Source of the DNA: Streptomyces kronopolitis
Lineage (GTDB): Bacteria > Actinomycetota > Actinomycetes > Streptomycetales > Streptomycetaceae
Length of the DNA stretch: 64,000 nt
Assembly: GCF_014646275.1 (NCBI RefSeq)
Contig: NZ_BMND01000004.1
Location: 211,040 to 275,039 of the forward strand
Direction: 5' to 3'
Shown here: in pieces, positions 22,912-31,337 of the stretch
Numbering within the stretch: position 1 is the first letter of the stretch
How the letters are laid out: each line of letters opens with the position of its first letter
Program-made: the position numbers and the translations under genes
The notes under the pieces: model-generated
Seen by the model: the letters and a program-made list of their open reading frames with translations, nothing else
Database searches by the model: none
What the model was told of the DNA's origin: nothing

Positions 22912-24063
22912 GTGGACACGATCCTCAGTCCCCTCTATATCGCTGTTTCCTGGATCATCGTCCAGTTCCACTCGTTCTACAGCCTCATCTTTGACAAGGA
23001 CAGTGGCGCGGCGTGGGGTCTGTCCATCGTCTCGCTGGTGGTGCTGATCCGTATCTGCCTGATCCCGCTCTTCGTGAAGCAGATCAAGTCGACGCGGAAC
23101 ATGCAGGCGCTTCAGCCGAAGATGAAGGCGATCCAGGAGCGCTACAAGAGCGACAAGCAGCGCCAGTCCGAAGAGATGATGAAGCTCTACAAGGAGACGG
23201 GCACCAACCCGCTCTCGAGCTGTCTCCCGATTCTGGCCCAGTCGCCGTTCTTCATCTCGCTGTACCAGGTTCTGAGCCACATCGCGCAGAACAAGACGGT
23301 CGGCGTCATCGACCAGCCGCTGCTGGAGAGCGCGCAGCGGGCGCACATCTTCGGTGCGCCGCTGGCGGCGAAGTTCATGGACAGCGCGGAGAAGATCCAG
23401 AGCCTCGGCGCTTCGGTGATCGACGTCCGCGTGGTCACGATCATCATGATCGTCCTGATGTCGGCGTCGCAGTTCTACACGCAGCGCCAGCTGATGACCA
23501 AGAACGTCGACCTCACGGTGAAGACGCCGTTCATGCAGCAGCAGAAGATGCTGATGTACGTCTTCCCCATCATGTTCGCCGTCTTCGGCATCAACTTCCC
23601 CGTCGGTGTTCTCGTCTACTGGCTGACCACCAACGTGTGGACCATGGGCCAGCAGATGTTCGTCATCCGTCGTAACCCGACCCCGGGCAGCAAGGCCTTC
23701 GCGGAGCGCCAGGAGCGGCTGCGGGCCCAGGGCAAGATCGTCGAGGACCCGGCCGTGGTCGAGGCGAAGCAGGCCGCCGAGGAGGCGCGCCAGAACCGCC
23801 AGCAGCCCAAGCGCCAGACGAAGGCCAAGCGGCAGACCGGCGGCGCCCCGGCGGGCGGTGCCCAGAACCGCACGCGTGCCGCGTCTTCGGCGCGTGACAC
23901 GGACGCCGGCACGGCGGGCTCCGGCCAGGGTGCCGGGAAGAAGCAGTCGCTGGACAAGAAGGACGCGCAGGGCGGCAAGGAGAAGGGCGCCGCCTCCGGG
24001 TCCCGCACGACCAAGTCCGGACAGCGCAAGGGCCAGCAGCCCAAGCACCCGTCGAAGAAGTAG
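22912..24063 (+). CDS. yidC: Membrane protein insertase YidC (Oxa1 family)
   Basis: The 383-residue insertase helps proteins enter the membrane alone or with Sec. It has the actinobacterial layout: an N-terminal helix ([21 protein letters not shown]), then the conserved Oxa1 core with [20 protein letters not shown] (groove arginine), [20 protein letters not shown] and a final pair of helices before residue 240. A long basic, Gln/Lys/Gly-rich cytoplasmic tail of about 130 residues may contact ribosomes. GTG start at 22912. Confidence 0.97.
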   Translation: MDTILSPLYIAVSWIIVQFHSFYSLIFDKDSGAAWGLSIVSLVVLIRICLIPLFVKQIKSTRNMQALQPKMKAIQERYKSDKQRQSEEMMKLYKETGTNPLSSCLPILAQSPFFISLYQVLSHIAQNKTVGVIDQPLLESAQRAHIFGAPLAAKFMDSAEKIQSLGASVIDVRVVTIIMIVLMSASQFYTQRQLMTKNVDLTVKTPFMQQQKMLMYVFPIMFAVFGINFPVGVLVYWLTTNVWTMGQQMFVIRRNPTPGSKAFAERQERLRAQGKIVEDPAVVEAKQAAEEARQNRQQPKRQTKAKRQTGGAPAGGAQNRTRAASSARDTDAGTAGSGQGAGKKQSLDKKDAQGGKEKGAASGSRTTKSGQRKGQQPKHPSKK

Positions 24064-24077
24064 AAGGAGTCCCTTTC

Positions 24078-24584
24078 GTGACGGACACGACCCCTGCCGC
24101 CGAGGGCACCGACACCCTGAGCCGCCTTGAGCAGGAAGGCGAGATCGCGGCCGACTACCTCGAGGGTCTGCTGGACATCGCCGACCTCGACGGCGACATC
24201 GACATGGATGTCGAGGCCGACCGCGCCGCCGTGTCGATCATCAGCGACTCGACCAGCCGCGACCTGCAGAAGCTGGTGGGCCGTGACGGCGAGGTGCTGG
24301 AGGCGCTGCAGGAGCTGACCCGGCTGGCCGTCCACCGCGAGACCGGTGACCGCACCCGTCTGATGCTGGACATCGCCGGCTTCCGGGCGCGCAAGCGCGA
24401 GGAGCTCGCGGAGATCGGTGCGAAGGCGGCCGAGGAGGCCAAGGGCACCGGCGAGCCGGTGAAGCTCGACCCGATGACTCCCTTCGAGCGCAAGGTCGTT
24501 CATGACGCGGTGGCCGCCGCCGGGCTCCGGAGCGAGTCCGAAGGCGAGGAGCCGCAGCGCCGAGTGGTAGTTCTCCCGGCCTGA
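24078..24584 (+). CDS. jag: Jag/KhpB RNA-binding protein
   Basis: This 168-residue protein has a KH-type domain (about residues 50-110, with KLVGRDGEVLEALQELTRL) and an R3H domain (about 115-160, DPMTPFERKVVHDAVAA). Jag/KhpB proteins bind RNA and in other bacteria influence cell elongation and division. It lacks the N-terminal Jag_N domain, as usual in actinobacteria. GTG at 24078 is preceded by AAGGAGT and lies 14 bases after yidC. A strong hairpin follows it. Confidence 0.94.
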   Translation: MTDTTPAAEGTDTLSRLEQEGEIAADYLEGLLDIADLDGDIDMDVEADRAAVSIISDSTSRDLQKLVGRDGEVLEALQELTRLAVHRETGDRTRLMLDIAGFRARKREELAEIGAKAAEEAKGTGEPVKLDPMTPFERKVVHDAVAAAGLRSESEGEEPQRRVVVLPA

Positions 24585-24606
24585 CCGCTCAGCGCTCCCG
24601 TTTCTC

Positions 24607-24636
24607 TTGGCCCCGTCTGTTCGCAGGCGGGGCCAA
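24607..24636 (+). terminator. Terminator after jag with TTCG loop
   Basis: The 13-bp stem TTGGCCCCGTCTG / CAGGCGGGGCCAA (one G-T pair) is closed by a TTCG tetraloop at 24620-24623. It ends the rpmH-jag transcript. Confidence 0.9.
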
Positions 24637-24719
24637 AAGTTGTCAGCGTTCTGTGTTATCCCGGGTGCCTGACCCGGATACCCGGCAGGAAAAGCAGTCC
24701 AAAGAAAGGGCGGTTCCCC

Positions 24720-25445
24720 GTGACGGAGGCAGCAGCGGAGCTCCCTCCCGCGCCGAAGGCGGCGGAGGAGGTTTTCGGCGAGCACTATGCGGAGGCCGTG
24801 CGGTACGGCGAACTGCTCGCCGACGCCGGCGTGACGCGAGGGCTCATCGGCCCGCGCGAGGTTCCGCGCCTGTGGGAGCGACACCTGTTGAACTGCGCCG
24901 TGCTCTCCGAGGTGGTGCCCGAGGGCGTCTCGGTCTGTGACGTGGGCTCGGGGGCGGGGCTGCCCGGTATCCCACTCGCCCTGGTGCGCCCGGACCTCAA
25001 GATCACGCTCCTGGAGCCGCTGCTGCGGCGTACGAACTTCCTCCAGGAGGTCGTCGAGCTGCTGGGGCTGGACCATGTCACCGTGGTGCGCGGCCGGGCC
25101 GAAGAGGTCATGGGCAAGCTTCCGCAGGTGCATGTGGTGACGGCGCGCGCGGTGGCCCCGCTCGACCGGCTGGCCGGCTGGGGCGTTCCCCTGCTGCGTC
25201 CCTACGGGGAGATGCTGGCGCTCAAGGGCGATGCCGCGGAGGAGGAGCTCAAGGGTGCCCGGGCGGCGCTGAGCAAGCTCGGCGTGGTGGAGACCTCGGT
25301 GGTGCATGTGGGCGAGGGGATCGTGGATCCTCCCTCGACCGTCGTACGGGTCGAGGTCGGCGAGAGCCCCGGCGGAGTGCGCTTCGCGGCCAAGCGGGCG
25401 AAGGCGGCCCGAGTGAACCGGGTGTCGAGGGGACGCCGGCGCTGA
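24720..25445 (+). CDS. rsmG: 16S rRNA (guanine-527-N7)-methyltransferase
   Basis: This 241-residue enzyme, formerly GidB, methylates G527 of 16S rRNA with S-adenosylmethionine; its loss gives low-level streptomycin resistance. The SAM motif I is VCDVGSGAGLPGIPLAL. The domain ends in EVVALKG-like EMLALKGDAAEEEL, then a basic tail (KRAKAARVNRVSRGRRR). GTG at 24720 is preceded by AAAGAAAGGG. It stands between two terminators and the parAB region, the conserved place. Confidence 0.97.
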   Translation: MTEAAAELPPAPKAAEEVFGEHYAEAVRYGELLADAGVTRGLIGPREVPRLWERHLLNCAVLSEVVPEGVSVCDVGSGAGLPGIPLALVRPDLKITLLEPLLRRTNFLQEVVELLGLDHVTVVRGRAEEVMGKLPQVHVVTARAVAPLDRLAGWGVPLLRPYGEMLALKGDAAEEELKGARAALSKLGVVETSVVHVGEGIVDPPSTVVRVEVGESPGGVRFAAKRAKAARVNRVSRGRRR

Positions 25446-25745
25446 TGCCGCAGTGAGGCGGATCAGCACGTAGGAAGACGTGGAACGCGCCGATCCGTGC
25501 ACCGGACTCGGTGAATTCCGCAAATGCCACCAAAACGACACAAGGCGGAGTGTCGCGGCTCAATCAGACGTGACGCTGGCATCGTGATTCACGTGAAACG
25601 TCGTTCTCTGCTGCAAGGCATCATCGGCCGTGGTCGTGCGGCCGCCGCGCCGCGCGACCACCGGCCCACAAGGGTCAGGGAAGTATCCACAGACGTGGGT
25701 TCGTCCACAGGAGAGCGGACCTCACTGGTTCACGACACCGAAAGC
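25446..25745 (+). promoter_or_regulatory. parAB promoter region with parS-like and DnaA-box-like sites
   Basis: This 300-bp leader of parA holds a one-mismatch parS (25586-25599) and two sequences close to DnaA boxes (GTATCCACA at 25683-25691, TCGTCCACA at 25700-25708). The parA frame is open through it, but coding bias is weak and the start at 25746 fits ParA homologues better. Confidence 0.55.
25586..25599. promoter_or_regulatory. parS-like site, one mismatch
   Basis: GATTCACGTGAAAC differs at one base from the consensus and lies 147 bases before the parA start. Confidence 0.6.
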
Positions 25746-26816
25746 ATGGCAGGCTCTGAACATTGCGAGCCCTCTGTCGAGGAGAGTGAACCCTTGCGGT
25801 CCGACGCCAACATCGCGGGACCGATGACCGATCCGGTCCCCGGTCCCCGTAGCGAGTCGTTCGGGGACGACGTTTCACGTGAAACGCCGCCCCCGATGGA
25901 CGACACCCCGATCGGTCGTGCAGCTCAGCTGGCGGTGGAGGCTATCGGCCGCGCGGGCGAGGGGCTGCCCCGGCCTGAACAGACCCGGGTCATGGTGGTT
26001 GCCAACCAGAAGGGCGGGGTCGGCAAGACCACGACCACGGTGAACCTGGCGGCCTCCTTGGCTCTGCACGGTGCACGGGTGCTGGTGATCGACCTCGACC
26101 CCCAGGGCAACGCGTCCACGGCACTGGGGATCGACCATCACTCCGAGGTTCCGTCGATCTACGACGTGCTGGTGGAGAGCAAGCCGCTCTCCGATGTGGT
26201 GCAGCCGGTCCTGGATGTCGAGGGCCTCTTCTGCGCGCCCGCCACGATCGATCTGGCCGGCGCGGAGATCGAGCTGGTCTCGCTGGTGGCGCGCGAGAGC
26301 CGGCTGGACCGGGCCATCAAGGCGTATGAACAGCCGCTGGACTACATCTTCATCGACTGTCCGCCCTCCCTCGGCCTGCTGACGGTGAACGCGCTGGTGG
26401 CCGGCGCCGAGGTACTGATCCCGATTCAGTGCGAGTACTACGCCCTCGAGGGACTGGGCCAGCTGCTGCGGAACGTCGATCTGGTGCGGGGACATCTGAA
26501 CCCCACGCTCCATGTCTCGACGATCCTGCTCACCATGTACGACGGGCGCACCCGGCTGGCCTCCCAGGTCGCCGACGAGGTGCGCAGCCACTTCGGTCAC
26601 GAGGTGCTCCGTACGAGCATTCCCCGGTCGGTGCGCATCTCGGAAGCACCCAGCTACGGGCAGACGGTGCTCACCTATGACCCGGGATCCAGTGGCTCGC
26701 TGTCCTACCTCGAAGCGGCCCGCGAGATCGCACTGCGCGGGGTCCCGCAGACCGGGGGCCAGGGCCTCAGCGTGAACTATGAAGCACAGCACAGCATCTC
26801 GGAGGGGACTCAGTGA
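25746..26816 (+). CDS. parA: Chromosome partitioning ATPase ParA (Soj)
   Basis: This 356-residue Walker-type ATPase moves or anchors ParB-parS complexes and in Streptomyces acts during sporulation septation. The deviant Walker A is KGGVGKT (residues 89-95), motif A' is [10 protein letters not shown] and Walker B is [12 protein letters not shown]. An N-terminal extension of about 80 residues includes VSRET (43-47), which is the translation of an exact parS site. ATG at 25746 is chosen because homologues begin MAGS...PSVEESE. Its stop overlaps the parB GTG by four bases. Confidence 0.97.
   Translation: MAGSEHCEPSVEESEPLRSDANIAGPMTDPVPGPRSESFGDDVSRETPPPMDDTPIGRAAQLAVEAIGRAGEGLPRPEQTRVMVVANQKGGVGKTTTTVNLAASLALHGARVLVIDLDPQGNASTALGIDHHSEVPSIYDVLVESKPLSDVVQPVLDVEGLFCAPATIDLAGAEIELVSLVARESRLDRAIKAYEQPLDYIFIDCPPSLGLLTVNALVAGAEVLIPIQCEYYALEGLGQLLRNVDLVRGHLNPTLHVSTILLTMYDGRTRLASQVADEVRSHFGHEVLRTSIPRSVRISEAPSYGQTVLTYDPGSSGSLSYLEAAREIALRGVPQTGGQGLSVNYEAQHSISEGTQ
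25872..25885. promoter_or_regulatory. parS site inside parA
   Basis: GTTTCACGTGAAAC is an exact ParB-binding palindrome within the parA coding sequence, read there as VSRET. Confidence 0.93.
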
Positions 26817-27910
26817 GCGAACGACGTAGAGGCCTGGGCCGTGGGCTCGGTGCGCTGATCCCCGCGGCACCGCAGAGCACGGACCATGTCGGGACCACCG
26901 GACAGGGCGCGACGTCACCCTCGTCCGTACCCGTCTTGGCCCCGGAGCGAGGAGTGGCGGCGGCCAAGGTGACCTCGCTGCCGGCGCACGGTGTTTCACG
27001 TGAAACGGACGTACCCGCCGGCCGGGAGTCCTCGGAGACGGGTGTCGCAGAGGTGTCCGGTGCGCACTTCGCCGAGGTGCCGCTGGACGCGATCAAGCCG
27101 AACCCGCGCCAGCCGCGCGAGGTCTTCGACGAGGACGCCCTTGCCGAGCTGGTCACCTCCATCAAGGAGGTCGGACTGCTCCAGCCGGTGGTCGTCCGTC
27201 AGACGGGACCGGGACGGTATGAACTCATCATGGGCGAGCGCCGCTGGCGCGCGTGCCGTGAGGCCGGCCTGGAGAAGATTCCCGCGATCGTACGGGCCAC
27301 CGACGACGAGAAGCTGCTGCTCGATGCGCTGCTGGAGAACCTCCACCGGGCACAGCTGAACCCGCTGGAAGAGGCAGCCGCCTATGACCAGTTGCTGAAG
27401 GACTTCGCCTGCACGCATGACGAGCTGGCCGACCGGATCGGGCGTTCGCGTCCCCAGGTCTCCAACACACTGCGGCTGCTGAAGCTCTCGCCGTCCGTAC
27501 AGAAGCGGCTTGCCGCCGGAGTGCTCTCGGCCGGACACGCCCGAGCCCTGCTCTCCGTGGAGGACTCGGAAGAGCAGGACCACCTCGCGCGCCGCATCGT
27601 GGCCGAGGGGCTCTCGGTCCGTTCGGTCGAAGAGATCGTCACGCTGATGGGGACGACCCCCAAGAACGCGACCAAGGCCAAGGGGCCGCGTGCGGGTGCC
27701 CGGGTGTCCCCCGCGCTCACGGGTCTGGCCTCTCGGCTGTCCGACCGGTTCGAGACCCGGGTGAAGGTCGATCTGGGACAGCAGAAGGGCAAGATCGTCG
27801 TCGAGTTCGCCTCGATGGACGACCTGGAGCGCATCCTCGGCACCCTTGCCCCGGGCGAGGGGCGCGTCCTCGGCCAGACCCTGGCCGAGGAGAGCAACGA
27901 AGAAGAGTGA
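26813..27910 (+). CDS. parB: Chromosome partitioning protein ParB (Spo0J)
   Basis: This 365-residue CTP-dependent clamp loads at parS and spreads on DNA. The ParA-contact motif [13 protein letters not shown] is at the N-terminus. The CTP-binding/ParB domain (about 85-190) includes NPRQPR and GERRWRA, and the helix-turn-helix is [23 protein letters not shown]-terminal dimer domain begins near [20 protein letters not shown]. Residues 61-65 are VSRET, again encoded by an exact parS. GTG overlaps the parA stop, and a perfect 18-bp stem terminator follows. Confidence 0.97.
   Translation: MSERRRGLGRGLGALIPAAPQSTDHVGTTGQGATSPSSVPVLAPERGVAAAKVTSLPAHGVSRETDVPAGRESSETGVAEVSGAHFAEVPLDAIKPNPRQPREVFDEDALAELVTSIKEVGLLQPVVVRQTGPGRYELIMGERRWRACREAGLEKIPAIVRATDDEKLLLDALLENLHRAQLNPLEEAAAYDQLLKDFACTHDELADRIGRSRPQVSNTLRLLKLSPSVQKRLAAGVLSAGHARALLSVEDSEEQDHLARRIVAEGLSVRSVEEIVTLMGTTPKNATKAKGPRAGARVSPALTGLASRLSDRFETRVKVDLGQQKGKIVVEFASMDDLERILGTLAPGEGRVLGQTLAEESNEEE
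26993..27006. promoter_or_regulatory. parS site inside parB
   Basis: An exact GTTTCACGTGAAAC lies in the linker-coding part of parB (residues 61-65, VSRET). Confidence 0.93.
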
Positions 27911-27927
27911 GCTGACACTTCGGCCCG

Positions 27928-27971
27928 GGGCGGGCCGTGTTCCGGGGGCCATACCGGAACACGGCCCGCCC
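27928..27971 (+). terminator. parAB terminator
   Basis: A perfect 18-bp stem GGGCGGGCCGTGTTCCGG with its complement (27954-27971) and an 8-base loop is followed by TTTGCTCT. Confidence 0.92.
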
Positions 27972-28070
27972 TTTGCTCTCTTGCGGTACCCGCGCCCGTA
28001 AAGGGTGGTTACGATGCGTTCGGGTATGGCACGCATCCATGTGGAGACACCTCATACCGAGGAGAGGGCC

Positions 28071-28328
28071 ATGCGATCGGTGAGCCGCACCGGACTGTTG
28101 GCCGCGGGGTTCAGCCTCGCAGCCGTCGGAGGATTCGTTGGAGGTCTGCTCAGGGAGCAGGCGGCACTGACGGTGCTGCGCGGTACGGCGGGCGAGGGAA
28201 GTGAGGACCTGGATTCATGGGCCGTCGGCTCGTACCGCTCACGCTGGACAACCTTCCGGATCTCCCCAAGCGCTGCCGCTCCTGTGTCTTCTGGGAGCTC
28301 GACCCCGTCAGCGGTGAGGCCGCGGTAA
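28071..28328 (+). CDS. Possible small membrane protein overlapping the GNAT gene (doubtful)
   Basis: An 85-codon frame starts at ATG 28071 after GAGGAGAGGGCC, a good ribosome site, and begins RSVSRTGLLAAGFSLAAVGGFVGGLL, a plausible signal or membrane helix. Third-position GC is moderately high (about three quarters) up to about 28216. It then overlaps the acetyltransferase gene by 112 bases with no coding bias in this frame. It may be a real leader protein, or a gene whose end has been lost by frameshift. I cannot decide from one sequence. Confidence 0.3.
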   Translation: MRSVSRTGLLAAGFSLAAVGGFVGGLLREQAALTVLRGTAGEGSEDLDSWAVGSYRSRWTTFRISPSAAAPVSSGSSTPSAVRPR

Positions 28329-28834
28329 AGGCGGGCCGCCCCGAGCTGGAGAAGGAAGCCTGGATCTCGGCGGTGCTGCTGGAGTGGGGCTCCTGCGGAC
28401 GGGTGGTCTATGTCGACGAGGTGCCCGTGGGCTTCGTGATGTATGCCCCGCCGGCCTATGTGCCGCGCTCCACGGCCTTCCCCACCAGCCCGGTGTCGCC
28501 GGACGCGGTGCAGCTGCTGACGGCCTGGCTGATTCCCGGCTACCAGGGCCAGGGGCTGGGGCGCGTGATGGTCCAGACGGTCGCCAAGGACCTCATCCAG
28601 CGCGGGTTCAAGGCCATCGAAGCCTTTGGCGATGCCCGTTGGAGCGAGCCGGCATGTGTCCTGCCTGCCGATCATCTCCTCGCGGTGGGCTTCAAGACCG
28701 TACGGCCCCACCCCCGCTTTCCCCGGCTGCGCCTGGAACTGCGGACCACGATCTCGTGGAAGGAAGACGTCGAGCTGGCTCTCGACCGCCTGTTGGGGGC
28801 GGTGCAGAAGGAGCCCGCGCTGCGGCCTCTCTGA
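28217..28834 (+). CDS. GNAT-family N-acetyltransferase
   Basis: This 205-residue protein has the GNAT acetyl-CoA motif A in LLTAWLIPGYQGQGLGRVMVQTVAKDL (Q/R-x-x-G-x-G/A form: QGQGLG) at about residues 95-121. Two cysteines sit early (KRCRSCVFWELDP). It follows parB and converges on trxA in the order known for Streptomyces. The substrate is unknown. ATG at 28217 is chosen by coding bias. Confidence 0.85.
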   Translation: MGRRLVPLTLDNLPDLPKRCRSCVFWELDPVSGEAAVKAGRPELEKEAWISAVLLEWGSCGRVVYVDEVPVGFVMYAPPAYVPRSTAFPTSPVSPDAVQLLTAWLIPGYQGQGLGRVMVQTVAKDLIQRGFKAIEAFGDARWSEPACVLPADHLLAVGFKTVRPHPRFPRLRLELRTTISWKEDVELALDRLLGAVQKEPALRPL

Positions 28835-28843
28835 GGCGCGGAT

Positions 28844-28857
28844 GTTTCACGTGAAAC
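28844..28857. promoter_or_regulatory. parS site after the GNAT gene, in a 22-bp palindrome
   Basis: An exact GTTTCACGTGAAAC, 9 bases after the GNAT stop, extends to a perfect 22-bp palindrome at 28840-28861. Confidence 0.92.
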
Positions 28858-28871
28858 ATCCCGCGAAACAG

Positions 28872-28907
28872 AGAACGGGCCCACCCCTCACGGAGTGGAC
28901 CCGTTTC
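28872..28907. terminator. Bidirectional terminator between GNAT gene and trxA, touching a degenerate parS
   Basis: AACGGGCCCAC (28874-28884) pairs with GTGGACCCGTT (28895-28905) with one mismatch. The right arm overlaps a one-mismatch parS, GTTTCCCGTGAAAC, at 28903-28916. Confidence 0.65.
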
Positions 28908-28932
28908 CCGTGAAACGTGACGAGGTGCCTCG

Positions 28933-29259
28933 TCAGGCGAGGTAGTCCTCCAGGTCGCGCACGATCGCGGCCTTCGGCTTGGCGCCGACGATCGTCTTCA
29001 CGACCTCGCCGCCCTGGTAGACGTTCATCGTCGGGATCGACATGACGCCGTACTTGGCGGTGGTCGCCGGGTTCTCGTCGGTGTTCAGCTTGGCGATGAC
29101 GATCTCGTCATGCTCGGCGGCAATGGCCTCCAGGGACGGGGCGACCTGGCGGCACGGACCGCACCAGGTGGCCCAGAAGTCCACGAGAACGGGCTTGTCG
29201 CTCTTGAGAACGACCTCTTCGAAGTTGTCGTCCGTGACGGTCACCGTGGCGCCGGCCAT
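28933..29259 (-). CDS. trxA: Thioredoxin
   Basis: This 108-residue thiol-disulphide oxidoreductase has the active site WATWCGPCRQ. It reduces protein disulphides in the cytoplasm with electrons from TrxB. ATG at 29259 follows AAGGAGATTGCC; the longer open frame upstream is not coding. It is the second gene of the trxB-trxA operon, 46 bases after trxB, behind a sigma-R-type promoter. Confidence 0.98.
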   Translation of the reverse strand: MAGATVTVTDDNFEEVVLKSDKPVLVDFWATWCGPCRQVAPSLEAIAAEHDEIVIAKLNTDENPATTAKYGVMSIPTMNVYQGGEVVKTIVGAKPKAAIVRDLEDYLA

Positions 29260-29305
29260 GGCAATCTCCTTACTGGGTGGGTGGTGGGAAAGCGGGGTGC
29301 GCGGG

Positions 29306-30280
29306 TCAGACGGCGGCGGTCTTGTCCGGCTCGGCCGTCGCCTCGCCGTCCGACAGCGCGGCGAGGAACCGCTCGGCGTCGAGGGCGGCGGAGCAGCCGG
29401 TGCCGGCCGCGGTGATCGCCTGACGGTAGGTGTGGTCGACGACATCGCCGGCGGCGAAGACACCGGTCTGGTTGGTCCGCGTGCTGGGCGCCTCGACCTT
29501 GAGGTAGCCGTCGTCGTCGAGCTTCAGCTGACCCTTGAACAGCTCGGTCCGCGGGTCATGGCCGATCGCGATGAACAGGCCGGTGACCGGGAGCTCGGAG
29601 GTCTCGCCGGTCTTGAGGTTGCGCAGCGTCAGGCCCGACAGCTTGTTCTCGCCGTGCAGCTCGGCGACCTCGCTGTCCCACACAAACTTGATCTTCGGGT
29701 CGGCGAAGGCACGCTCCTGCATCGCCTTGCTGGCGCGCAGGGTGTCGCGACGGTGGACGACCGTCACCGACTTGGCGAAGCGGGAGAGGAACGTGGCCTC
29801 TTCCATCGCGGTGTCGCCGCCGCCGATCACGGCGATGTCCTGGTCCTTGAAGAAGAAGCCGTCGCACGTCGCGCACCAGGAGACGCCGCGGCCGGACAGC
29901 TCGTCCTCACGAGGCAGACCGAGCTTGCGGTGCTGGGACCCGGTGGTGACGATCACGGTCCTGGCGCGGTGCACCGTTCCGGCGGAGTCGGTGACGGTCT
30001 TGATCTCGTCGGAGAGGTCGACCGCGGTGACGTCATCCGGCACCAGCTCGGCGCCGAAGCGCTCGGCCTGGGCGCGCATGTTGTCCATCAGGTCCGGCCC
30101 CATGATGCCGTCGCGGAAGCCGGGGAAGTTCTCCACGTCGGTGGTGTTCATCAGCGCGCCTCCGGCGGTGACAGCACCTTCGAAGACCAGCGGCTTCAGG
30201 GACGCGCGGGCGGTGTAGAGCGCTGCGGTGTAGCCCGCGGGCCCGGAGCCGATGATGATCACGTTGCGGACGTCGCTCAC
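29306..30280 (-). CDS. trxB: Thioredoxin reductase (NADPH)
   Basis: This 324-residue flavoprotein reduces thioredoxin. The FAD motif is [16 protein letters not shown], the redox-active pair is CATCDG, the NADPH motif is [10 protein letters not shown], and the C-terminal FAD motif is [27 protein letters not shown] at 30280 ([15 protein letters not shown]) is chosen over a longer frame because it follows AAGGAAG and fits family length. It is the first gene of trxBA, with a GGAAT-N18-GTT promoter 62-87 bases upstream. Confidence 0.98.
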   Translation of the reverse strand: MSDVRNVIIIGSGPAGYTAALYTARASLKPLVFEGAVTAGGALMNTTDVENFPGFRDGIMGPDLMDNMRAQAERFGAELVPDDVTAVDLSDEIKTVTDSAGTVHRARTVIVTTGSQHRKLGLPREDELSGRGVSWCATCDGFFFKDQDIAVIGGGDTAMEEATFLSRFAKSVTVVHRRDTLRASKAMQERAFADPKIKFVWDSEVAELHGENKLSGLTLRNLKTGETSELPVTGLFIAIGHDPRTELFKGQLKLDDDGYLKVEAPSTRTNQTGVFAAGDVVDHTYRQAITAAGTGCSAALDAERFLAALSDGEATAEPDKTAAV

Positions 30281-30341
30281 GGGTGTCTTCCTTGTCTCTG
30301 CCGACTGCTTGCTGGGGCTCTCGGAACCTCTCACCCCACCC

Positions 30342-30367
30342 AACGGATCCTACGGGGCGAGCATTCC
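30342..30367 (-). promoter_or_regulatory. Sigma-R-type promoter of trxBA
   Basis: On the minus strand GGAAT (30367-30363) is separated by exactly 18 bases from GTT (30344-30342). This matches the GGAAT-N18-GTT promoters used by the disulphide-stress sigma factor SigR, whose known targets include trxBA. Confidence 0.8.
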
Positions 30368-30395
30368 CGGAGTGTCACAGCGCACGTCTCGTCGC

Positions 30396-31337
30396 TCAGT
30401 CTCGCTGGTACGAGTGCGTCAGCAGGACCTTCCCGGGAGCGGGCGGGGCGGCGGAGACACACGAGGACGCGATGACATAGGCGGAGACGCGCTGTGGGTC
30501 ACTCGGGTCCGGCAGCACCACGAGGTAGGCGTCCTTGCCCTGATAGCGGGTGTGGCTGGAGGCGAGCGGTGCTTCCGGACGCCCGATCCCCTGGCGTACG
30601 CACGACGGAATGGTGCTGGCAGTGCCACGCAGCGGGCTGTCGGGGGAGCTGCGGGCGCCGACGTCCGGCGTCTTGTGGGAGCCCTTGGACGCGAGCAGCT
30701 GCTGGACGTGGGAGCCGAGGCTGGCTGCGGTCAGCTCGCCTGCGGCTGCGGTGCTCTTCTCCGTGCTCGCATCCCGGTGAGGGGCGCTTGCCTGCGTACC
30801 GTCGCCGGCGGCGTTCTGGAGGAGCAGACCACCAAAGCTGAGGACCGCCGCGGCCGCGGCGGTACCGAGCAGGATCCGGGGCCAGCGCCGCGCGCGGGAC
30901 GAGCGGCCGCCCGGCGACTGCCGGCCCGGGCCGGAGGAGCCGCGGGGACGCCCCGCGGGCCGGGTGGACGCGCCGCGGCTGGGCGGCTCGTCCTTGGTTT
31001 CACGTGAAACGGTGATCGGTGCGGTGACTGTTTCACGTGAAACAGTCACCCCGCCGGCGGGAGTGGTGGCATCCAGCAGCGCCTCGGCCGCGAGGGCGGC
31101 ATCGATGCGGCCGGCAACGTCGGCCGGCATCCGCGCCGGGCCGGGGAGTGTGCCGAGGAGCGCCCGGATCTCCTCCAGGGAGGCATAGACGTCCTCGCAC
31201 AGCACGCAGGTGGCGAGATGGTGGCGCAGCTCCGCGGTGCGCGTGGGGGACAGCAGTCCGTCCGTGAGCTCGGAGATCTCGGAGACCTCCGGATGGTCAC
31301 CCGTGGGGTGCTCCCCCGTGCCGGTAGTCGATGTCAC
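30396..31337 (-). CDS. ZAS-type membrane anti-sigma factor, partner of SigM-like sigma
   Basis: In this 313-residue protein the N-terminal zinc anti-sigma motif is H40-x3-C44-x2-C47 (HLATCVLC). A basic, Pro/Gly-rich linker contains VSRET twice (residues 99-103 and 110-114), both encoded by exact parS sites. One membrane helix (about 150-170, ILLGTAAAAAVLSFGGLLL) leads to an external domain of about 140 residues. Its GTG overlaps the sigma gene stop (GTGA). The usual role is to hold the sigma factor at the membrane until a signal arrives. The position next to trxBA mirrors the mycobacterial sigM locus. Confidence 0.87.
   Translation of the reverse strand: MTSTTGTGEHPTGDHPEVSEISELTDGLLSPTRTAELRHHLATCVLCEDVYASLEEIRALLGTLPGPARMPADVAGRIDAALAAEALLDATTPAGGVTVSRETVTAPITVSRETKDEPPSRGASTRPAGRPRGSSGPGRQSPGGRSSRARRWPRILLGTAAAAAVLSFGGLLLQNAAGDGTQASAPHRDASTEKSTAAAGELTAASLGSHVQQLLASKGSHKTPDVGARSSPDSPLRGTASTIPSCVRQGIGRPEAPLASSHTRYQGKDAYLVVLPDPSDPQRVSAYVIASSCVSAAPPAPGKVLLTHSYQRD
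30997..31010. promoter_or_regulatory. parS site inside anti-sigma gene (first)
   Basis: An exact GTTTCACGTGAAAC is read on the minus strand as VSRET (residues 110-114). Confidence 0.93.
31030..31043. promoter_or_regulatory. parS site inside anti-sigma gene (second), in a 28-bp palindrome
   Basis: An exact parS lies 33 bases from the previous one. It extends to a perfect 28-bp palindrome at 31023-31050 and is read as VSRET (99-103). Confidence 0.93.
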
